Source: an uncultured candidate division Zixibacteria bacterium (GTDB lineage: Bacteria > Zixibacteria > MSB-5A5 > GN15 > FEB-12). From it: 13,685 bases of DNA. The position numbers and the translations under genes were made by a program. How positions within the stretch are numbered: position 1 is the first letter of the stretch; each line of letters opens with the position of its first letter. Below the pieces are notes generated by a model. That model was not told the DNA's origin, ran no database searches, and saw only the letters and a program-made list of their open reading frames with translations. This document shows positions 9,295 through 13,685 of the stretch, in pieces. The stretch lies in assembly GCA_913009765.1 (NCBI GenBank), contig CAJVYT010000070.1:1-13685 (forward strand), given 5' to 3'.

Positions 9295-9729
9295 TTATTT
9301 TAGTAAAACCATTTTTTTGACTGAATAAAAATTATCTGCTGCTACGACATAGAAATAAACTCCTGATGAAACAACATTTCTTGAAAAGTTTTTTCCGTCC
9401 CATTCTATCCTGTAACTTCCTGCTTCTTTAATCCCATTTTCTAATATTGTAATTAACTCTCCTAAAGAGTTATAAATCTTTAGTGTTGTGTTTGCCCGTT
9501 TAGGTATGGTATATTCTATTACTGTTATTGCGTTAAATGGGTTTGGATAGTTTTGTTTCACTTGGAAATATTTTGGTATGCTCGCAATATCATTAGATGA
9601 CAGAGTTACTTGTCCATTCAAAAAACCAGTTTCATTGGTTGTTCTGAAATGTGTCTTTTTATTAGCTTCTTTACTAAATCCAACCGTTGCCAAAAAAAGA
9701 GTTGCTGTTATAATAATTAAAAGTTTCAT
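9295..9729 (-). CDS. Small exported protein consisting mostly of a T9SS type A sorting domain
   Basis: The chosen start at 9729 gives 144 residues. It begins directly with a signal peptide (MKLLIIITATLFLATVGFS) and has GTGAGG (9736-9741) at 6-nt spacing. A longer reading from ATG 9798 would add 23 polar residues before the signal peptide and is less likely, though a GGGAG also precedes it. After about 35 linker residues the protein is a complete type A C-terminal sorting domain: YFQVKQNYPNPFNAITVIEY, TTLKIYNSLGELI, EWDGKNFSRNVVSSGVYFY, ending KKMVLLK. Such domains direct proteins through the type IX secretion system of Bacteroidota and relatives, where they are removed or anchored. Here there is essentially no cargo. 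It is the first gene of the unit containing the ECF sigma factor. It may be a remnant of a larger protein, or a small surface signal for the sigma pathway; both are inference. Confidence 0.85.
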   Translation of the reverse strand: MKLLIIITATLFLATVGFSKEANKKTHFRTTNETGFLNGQVTLSSNDIASIPKYFQVKQNYPNPFNAITVIEYTIPKRANTTLKIYNSLGELITILENGIKEAGSYRIEWDGKNFSRNVVSSGVYFYVVAADNFYSVKKMVLLK

Positions 9730-9735
9730 CGTAAA

Positions 9736-9741
9736 CCTCAC
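9736..9741 (-). promoter_or_regulatory. Ribosome binding site deciding the start of the T9SS-domain gene
   Basis: GTGAGG on the minus strand sits 6 nt before ATG 9729. This start places the signal peptide at the N-terminus and therefore supports 9729 over the upstream in-frame ATG at 9798. Confidence 0.6.
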
Positions 9742-9871
9742 TTTCCTATGTTCACATTGATAACAAGCATATCTCATGCCATAAAGACTATTATTCATGT
9801 AACTCCCTAAGAATCAGTGTTTTATGGTGGCACAAAAAGGAGAAATTTCTAAATCAATTTAATATGAGTGT

Positions 9872-9911
9872 AGTATATTCTTCAACATTATAGAAAGTTG
9901 AAGAATATACT
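9872..9911. repeat. Perfect 15-bp inverted repeat upstream of the T9SS/ECF sigma unit
   Basis: AGTATATTCTTCAAC (9872-9886) and GTTGAAGAATATACT (9897-9911) are exact reverse complements separated by 10 nt. Neither side has a U-tract directly after the stem, so it is not a standard terminator, although one lies only 4 nt away at 9916-9942. On the minus strand the loop reads TTTCTATAAT, placing a -10-like TATAAT inside the dyad. It lies in the only non-coding stretch before the T9SS/ECF sigma/kinase-like/copA genes, so an operator or a leader RNA hairpin is plausible. No good -35 element is visible at the right distance. Confidence 0.75.
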
Positions 9912-9915
9912 CTAT

Positions 9916-9942
9916 AAAAAAGCGTCCTTTTACAAGGACGCT
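9916..9942 (-). terminator. Rho-independent terminator after the Met-rich lipoprotein gene
   Basis: On the minus strand a 9-bp perfect stem AGCGTCCTT/AAGGACGCT (9934-9942 with 9921-9929) closes a 4-nt loop and is followed at once by a run of six T (9921-9916). It lies about 40 nt after the lipoprotein stop codon at 9983. It separates the cusA/YHS/lipoprotein operon from the T9SS/ECF sigma/copA unit, which then needs its own promoter. Confidence 0.92.
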
Positions 9943-9982
9943 CAGGGTAAAAATATGAGGGAGGTATATAAAAAATTATTTA

Positions 9983-10519
9983 TTATTCTGTCATAAATTG
10001 ATACATATGATACCCGTCATCGCCATGGTTCATTTGCATCATTCCACCACTTTGATTCATCATGCCGCCTTCATACATAAACATCATATAGTCGGTGTTA
10101 GTCATCATAATAGAATCCGGTATAAATTCACAACTGTCATAATTGTTATTCCAGTTAAAAGTTCCCGGCATTTGAATTGAATCCATCCATATCATCATGT
10201 GATCATTCATCCCCATATTCATTTGTCCCATTCCTCCATAAAAATTAGAAGAGTCCATCCATTCATGCATTTCCGCACCACCTGAAAAGTGAAAATTATT
10301 CATAAATGAAGATGTATCCATTGGCTGGGAAAACTTTATTGACATTGATGTATTAGTTGAGATAGCAGTTGAACCTGCTGTTGGAAATACACTGACGATA
10401 TAAGATGAGGTATTATCAGTTAAAATTTCATTGTTATTATCACTGCACCCAACAAATAAAAGAGTAATTATACTTATCGATAAAATGAGAAATGTCAGAG
10501 TTGCTTTTGATTTGTTCAT
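9983..10519 (-). CDS. Methionine-rich lipoprotein with Big_5-like domain, putative copper binder
   Basis: The product has 178 residues. A signal peptide ends in the lipobox LFVGC with lipidated Cys25, followed by SDNNN. Residues about 40-75 (YIVSVFPTAGSTAISTNTSMSIKFSQPMDTSSF) match the start of a bacterial Ig-like Big_5 (SbsA-type) domain. Methionine is extraordinarily frequent: 26 in all, 25 of them between 59 and 176, mostly in clusters such as MGQMNMGMNDHMM (97-109), MMTNTDYMMFM (138-148) and GGMMNQSGGMMQM (152-163), with interspersed His. Met-rich motifs are established Cu(I)/Ag(I) ligands in CusF, CopC-like and CTR proteins. This suggests a periplasmic or outer-membrane copper-binding role next to the RND pump. 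A ribosome site (AGGAA) precedes the ATG and the gene starts 17 nt after the YHS/DUF2231 gene. I know no named family that covers the whole protein. Confidence 0.85.
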   Translation of the reverse strand: MNKSKATLTFLILSISIITLLFVGCSDNNNEILTDNTSSYIVSVFPTAGSTAISTNTSMSIKFSQPMDTSSFMNNFHFSGGAEMHEWMDSSNFYGGMGQMNMGMNDHMMIWMDSIQMPGTFNWNNNYDSCEFIPDSIMMTNTDYMMFMYEGGMMNQSGGMMQMNHGDDGYHMYQFMTE

Positions 10520-10536
10520 TTTATATTCCTATTATT

Positions 10537-11421
10537 TTAAAAATTAAAGTAATCAATACCATATACTAATGTTGCACCTAAGTGTCCGGTTATACCTACA
10601 AGCACAGCATTTAGCAGGAGAAATAAACGGTAGAGCATAGTTCCGCCGGTTTTGTTTTGAGATAGTTGTCTATAACCAAAGTATGCCGTTATAAAAGTCA
10701 CAACTGTAGTGCTAATCCCTAAAATTCTATGCCATTCAAAAGAAGAGACAAGAAAAGAGGGATACGAGGCATCTGACCCGGCTATTAATCCAAGAGTTGC
10801 CGCCGCAATAGCTGATAGTGCTGCAAAATATATCAAATATATTGAAAGAGTATCAAATATTTCAACTTTAAAAAACATAGATAAACCTGTAAAAAATAAT
10901 GCTGTTAATACTAACGCTATCGGGAAATGGATTATTAACGGATGAAACTTGCCTATAAAAGTAAGCAGCGAACTACTTTCTCCATGACCGGTTTCATGGT
11001 CATGAGCAGGCTCTTCATCATGTCCGCCCCCTTCATCATGTCCGCCCCCTTCATTATCTCCATGATTAGTTTCATTCGTTACTTGTTGTGATTCATTGAC
11101 TGATTGAGCAGCTTCCCCATGAGCATTCATACTATCATGGGGATGATCCTCGGTTACAGCTTGGGCTTTTTTATCTTTTTTTGATGGAAGATTTGCCAAG
11201 TACTTTTCAGGATTTGCTAAAAAATCTTTTTTACAACTGTTGCAGCAAAAGTATATAGTTTCACCTTTATACTCCAACGAAAATTTTTCTAATGCAAATT
11301 CATTGGTTGTCACCGGACAGTATTTATTAGTTACCTCAGCAATACTATTTGTTGGAATAAAACTCAGTATGCTCAAAGTAAGTAACATATACAACATTCT
11401 AATTCTAATTTTATTTTTCAT
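10537..11421 (-). CDS. YHS domain / His-rich linker / DUF2231 membrane protein
   Basis: From ATG 11421 the product has 294 residues; an in-frame GTG at 11424 is an alternative. Residues 1-28 are a signal peptide or anchor. About 32-76 is a YHS domain, a small metal-binding zinc-finger-like module, with Cys35 and YFCCNSC (Cys59, 60, 63). About 90-148 is an acidic, His-rich linker with nine His and repeated GGGHDE, likely to bind metal ions outside the cytoplasm. From about 153 comes a four-helix membrane domain of the DUF2231 type, with the characteristic FHPLIIHFPIAL (His160, His165), EWHRILG and GHLGATLVY. Co-occurrence with a Cus-type pump and a Met-rich lipoprotein supports a role in envelope copper handling. 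The start abuts the pump stop codon (TAA GTG ATG), and GAGGAG lies at 9 nt from the ATG, indicating translational coupling. The exact transport or redox role of DUF2231 is unknown. Confidence 0.88.
   Translation of the reverse strand: MKNKIRIRMLYMLLTLSILSFIPTNSIAEVTNKYCPVTTNEFALEKFSLEYKGETIYFCCNSCKKDFLANPEKYLANLPSKKDKKAQAVTEDHPHDSMNAHGEAAQSVNESQQVTNETNHGDNEGGGHDEGGGHDEEPAHDHETGHGESSSLLTFIGKFHPLIIHFPIALVLTALFFTGLSMFFKVEIFDTLSIYLIYFAALSAIAAATLGLIAGSDASYPSFLVSSFEWHRILGISTTVVTFITAYFGYRQLSQNKTGGTMLYRLFLLLNAVLVGITGHLGATLVYGIDYFNF
11014..11055. repeat. 18-bp tandem repeat encoding GGGHDE
   Basis: Two exact 18-bp units (11014-11031 and 11032-11049) plus the start of a third encode successive GGGHDE hexapeptides in the His-rich linker of the YHS/DUF2231 protein. 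This looks like slippage-driven expansion of a metal-binding spacer, and copy number may vary between strains. Confidence 0.85.
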
Positions 11422-11424
11422 CAC

Positions 11425-13515
11425 TTACGACTCCTCAATTATTTCGGTCGAAATCTTTTTTAGTTTTCTTTCTTCAATAGTACAATACAACACCGGTACC
11501 AAAAATACTGTGATTAAAACTACTGTCATGCCGCCAAAAGAAGGAAGTGCCATCGGTACCATAATATCAGAACCTCGTCCGGTAGAAGTTAAAACCGGAA
11601 TCAGAGCAAGAATTGTAGTAGCTGAAGTCATAAGAGCCGGTCTGATACGTCTTTGCCCTGCTTTAACAGTTGCGTTCCGCACTTCTATCACTGTCTGTGG
11701 TTTGACTTCTTCAAAAATTTGATCCAGATAAGTAGACATAATCACACCATTGTCACTGGCAATACCAAAAAGTGCCAGGAAGCCAACCCATACAGCTACT
11801 GAAAGATTAAAATTCCTTATCTGAAATAGTTCTCTCATATCTATTCCGAATAATGAAAAATCCATAAACCAACCTTGACCGTAAAGCCAAAGCATTATAA
11901 AACCTCCTGCCCATGCGACAAAAATACCTGAAAAGACTAAGAGTGTCACAGGAACTTTTTTAAACTGGAAGTAGAGAATTAAAAAGATGAAGACTAATGC
12001 TAAAGGCAGCACAACTTGAAGTTTCTTTTCAGATCTAATTTGATTTTCATAATTACCCGCAAAGACATAACTCACTCCGGCAGGTATTTTCAGTTCGCCG
12101 CTCTCTATTTTCTTCTTTAAATAGTTCTGGGCATCTTCAACAACATCCACTTCGGCAAAACCGGGTTTTTTATCAAAAATAACATATCCAAGTAAGAAAG
12201 TATCTTCAGATTTGATAACCATAGGTCCTCTGACAAATTTTATTTCAGCCAATTCAATTAATGGAATCTGAGCACCATTCATTGCCGGAATAAGAATTTT
12301 TTCGATATCTTCAATTGTATTTCGTAATTCGCGTTGATACCTTACTCGTACAGGATAACGTTCTCGACCTTCAACAGTAGTAGTTATTTTTTTACCACCA
12401 ATAGCAACTTCAATAACATCCTGTACCTGTCTTATCTGAATACCGTATCTGGCTATTTTTTCTCTATCAATATCAATTTCTAAATACGGCTTCCCAACAA
12501 TTCTATCTGCTATAACTGCCGATGGTTCTATTGAAGGTACTTCTTTGAGAAGTTTTTCGATTTCATAGCCGACTTTTTCTATTGTTTCAAGGTCGGGACC
12601 CTTAACTTTTACACCCATTGGAGCTCTCATACCGGATTGAAGCATCACAATACGAGCAGCAATAGGTTGTAGTTTAGGAGCTGAGGTAGTACCCAATAAT
12701 TTGCCGGCTTTGACAATTTCTTTCCATATATCACTTGGTGAATTTATTTTATCCCGCCATTGGCGAAAAGGTCTGCCGTCATTATCAGGAATTAACTTAC
12801 CAAATTCATCGTGGATAAATTTATTCTTAGTATCATCATACTTAAACTTTATCTTTTTGCCGACTTTATCAACAATATATTCTGACTTATAATTTATTAT
12901 TGTTTCAAACATAGAAATTGGTGCAGGATCTAAGGGCGATTCCACTCTTCCAAGTTTTCCAACCGCCGATTCAATTTCCGGTATTGAGTTAAATGCTTTG
13001 TCCTGAGTTTGTAAAATAGACAAGGCTTCACCTATTGATGCATGAGGCATAGTGGTCGGCATATATAAATAAGAACCTTCATCCAAATCAGGCATAAATT
13101 CTTTACCAATCCCGGGGAAAGTATGACTTAATGATGAATATACAGCATTAGACTGCATCCATCCGGGGATAAATCCGAATATTCTATTAAAACCTAACCA
13201 CATAGACATACCGATTACAATAATTACAACCGGAATTGATAAGAAGAACGTTTTATTGTCAAGACACCATCGTAACATAGGATCATACACCTTAATAAGA
13301 AGCTGGAATAGAAATAAAACTGAACCTAACAAAACCACTACGAAAATATAATTAAGGATTTCTCCAGCCTGTACACCTAAAGGTAACCAATGGTCAGAAA
13401 GAAAAGCAGCTACAACCAATACAATTAGATAATTGAAGTATACCGGTATTTTTACACTTATCTTTGATGGAATACGGTTTTTAAACTGCAAGTACGCAGC
13501 CAAAACAATAAGGGC
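11425..13515 (-). CDS. cusA: Heavy-metal efflux RND permease, CusA type (5' truncated)
   Basis: The gene is cut by the contig end. 696 genomic residues remain of a family usually about 1,040 or longer. The apparent N-terminal MLFRS is translated adapter, not a start. The partial protein opens in membrane helices and continues with FMPDLDEGSYLYMPTTMPHASIGEAL, DPAPISMFETIINYK and RIVMLQSGMRAPMGVKV, the periplasmic pore domain signatures of the HME family. It also contains RYGIQIRQVQDVIEVAIGGK and TTVEGRERYPVRVRY, and ends in membrane helices with NLSVAVWVGFLALFGIASDNGV and RRIRPALMTSATTILALIPV. The Met in RIVMLQSG corresponds to one of the copper-binding Met of E. coli CusA; the equivalent of CusA Met623 appears to be Ile (RYGIQI). 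It uses proton motive force to expel Cu(I)/Ag(I) through a trimeric pump with CusB- and CusC-like partners, expected beyond the right edge. Copper specificity is supported by the neighbours rather than proven. Confidence 0.93.
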   Translation of the reverse strand, partial: ALIVLAAYLQFKNRIPSKISVKIPVYFNYLIVLVVAAFLSDHWLPLGVQAGEILNYIFVVVLLGSVLFLFQLLIKVYDPMLRWCLDNKTFFLSIPVVIIVIGMSMWLGFNRIFGFIPGWMQSNAVYSSLSHTFPGIGKEFMPDLDEGSYLYMPTTMPHASIGEALSILQTQDKAFNSIPEIESAVGKLGRVESPLDPAPISMFETIINYKSEYIVDKVGKKIKFKYDDTKNKFIHDEFGKLIPDNDGRPFRQWRDKINSPSDIWKEIVKAGKLLGTTSAPKLQPIAARIVMLQSGMRAPMGVKVKGPDLETIEKVGYEIEKLLKEVPSIEPSAVIADRIVGKPYLEIDIDREKIARYGIQIRQVQDVIEVAIGGKKITTTVEGRERYPVRVRYQRELRNTIEDIEKILIPAMNGAQIPLIELAEIKFVRGPMVIKSEDTFLLGYVIFDKKPGFAEVDVVEDAQNYLKKKIESGELKIPAGVSYVFAGNYENQIRSEKKLQVVLPLALVFIFLILYFQFKKVPVTLLVFSGIFVAWAGGFIMLWLYGQGWFMDFSLFGIDMRELFQIRNFNLSVAVWVGFLALFGIASDNGVIMSTYLDQIFEEVKPQTVIEVRNATVKAGQRRIRPALMTSATTILALIPVLTSTGRGSDIMVPMALPSFGGMTVVLITVFLVPVLYCTIEERKLKKISTEIIEES
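11431..11436 (-). promoter_or_regulatory. Strong ribosome binding site inside the 3' end of cusA
   Basis: GAGGAG on the minus strand lies within the last codons of cusA, 9 nt before ATG 11421 and 6 nt before GTG 11424 of the YHS/DUF2231 gene. It indicates coupled translation of the two genes. Spacing is acceptable for both starts; ATG is preferred as the commoner codon. Confidence 0.65.
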
Positions 13516-13685
13516 AGATCGGAAGAGCACACGTCTGAACTCCAGTCACACTGATATATCTCGTATGCCGTCTTCTGCTTGAAAAAAAAAAACTAAAAAA
13601 ATAACAAAAAAAACAAAAAATAATACAAAAAAAAAAAAGAAAAAAAATCACCACACTAACTATCGAATGCGTACTGTCCTATCAC
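13516..13685. other. Illumina TruSeq adapter, index and poly-A read-through (not genomic)
   Basis: Genomic DNA ends at about 13515. Positions 13516-13549 begin AGATCGGAAGAGC and form the TruSeq read-2 adapter, 13550-13557 is index ACTGATAT, and 13558-13581 is the P7 complement. An error-rich poly-A tract to about 13646 and a meaningless tail to 13685 follow. The index is the exact complement of the one at the left end, so both ends come from the same library. Translation of the adapter creates the false N-terminus MLFRS on the cusA fragment. Confidence 0.98.

Noticed and set aside
9730..9798. 23-residue N-terminal extension of the T9SS-domain protein from ATG 9798
   Set aside because: It would put a polar Cys/His-containing stretch before a normal signal peptide, and a better-spaced ribosome site precedes ATG 9729. 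Kept only as an alternative start or possible leader peptide.
11240..11722. Plus-strand ORF of 160 residues
   Set aside because: It is antisense to the end of cusA and the start of the YHS/DUF2231 gene, both of which have clear domain motifs, and it has no recognisable motif itself.

Overview
This is a metagenome-style contig of AT-rich bacterial DNA, and both of its ends are Illumina library adapter. Positions 1-95 and 13516-13685 carry the same TruSeq i7 adapter with the same index in opposite orientation, flanked by poly-T/poly-A read-through. Only about 96-13515 (13,420 bp) is genomic. Every gene in it lies on the minus strand. The genes at both ends are cut by the contig edge, and their six-frame translations run into adapter-encoded residues that must be removed.

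A member of the Bacteroidota/FCB group, perhaps Ignavibacteria-like, is suggested. One gene carries a type A type IX secretion (T9SS) C-terminal sorting domain with a QNYPNPFN motif and a KKMVLLK ending. Several others are lipoproteins or exported proteins typical of such genomes. This placement is inferred from protein style, not from a marker gene.

Layout in the direction of transcription (right to left): (1) The C-terminal two thirds of a CusA-type heavy-metal RND pump, a YHS / His-rich / DUF2231 membrane protein and a Met-rich lipoprotein form a tight operon closed by a strong intrinsic terminator at 9916-9942. (2) After a perfect 15-bp inverted repeat comes a second unit: a very small T9SS-tagged exported protein, an ECF sigma factor, a four-TM protein resembling a sensor histidine kinase without its catalytic residues, and a Cu+-type P1B ATPase with YHS and two CPMHPEI/CxxCGM metal-binding domains in place of HMA domains. 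(3) Then come a C-terminal-heme (cytochrome c'-like) protein and a DUF2147 protein. (4) After about 500 bp of non-coding AT-rich DNA lies a large exported protein with an alpha/alpha-toroid region and two beta-helix regions, truncated at the contig end.

Together, units 1 and 2 look like a copper/silver resistance island. CopA would move Cu+ out of the cytoplasm. The Met-rich lipoprotein and the YHS/His-rich protein would bind metal in the envelope, and the RND pump would export it across the outer membrane; its membrane-fusion and outer-membrane partners would lie beyond the right edge. No CueR, CsoR or CopR-type regulator is visible. The only regulatory candidate is the ECF sigma factor with the degenerate kinase-like membrane protein beside it, which is the most interesting hypothesis in the window: a possible unconventional sigma/anti-sigma pair controlling copper export.
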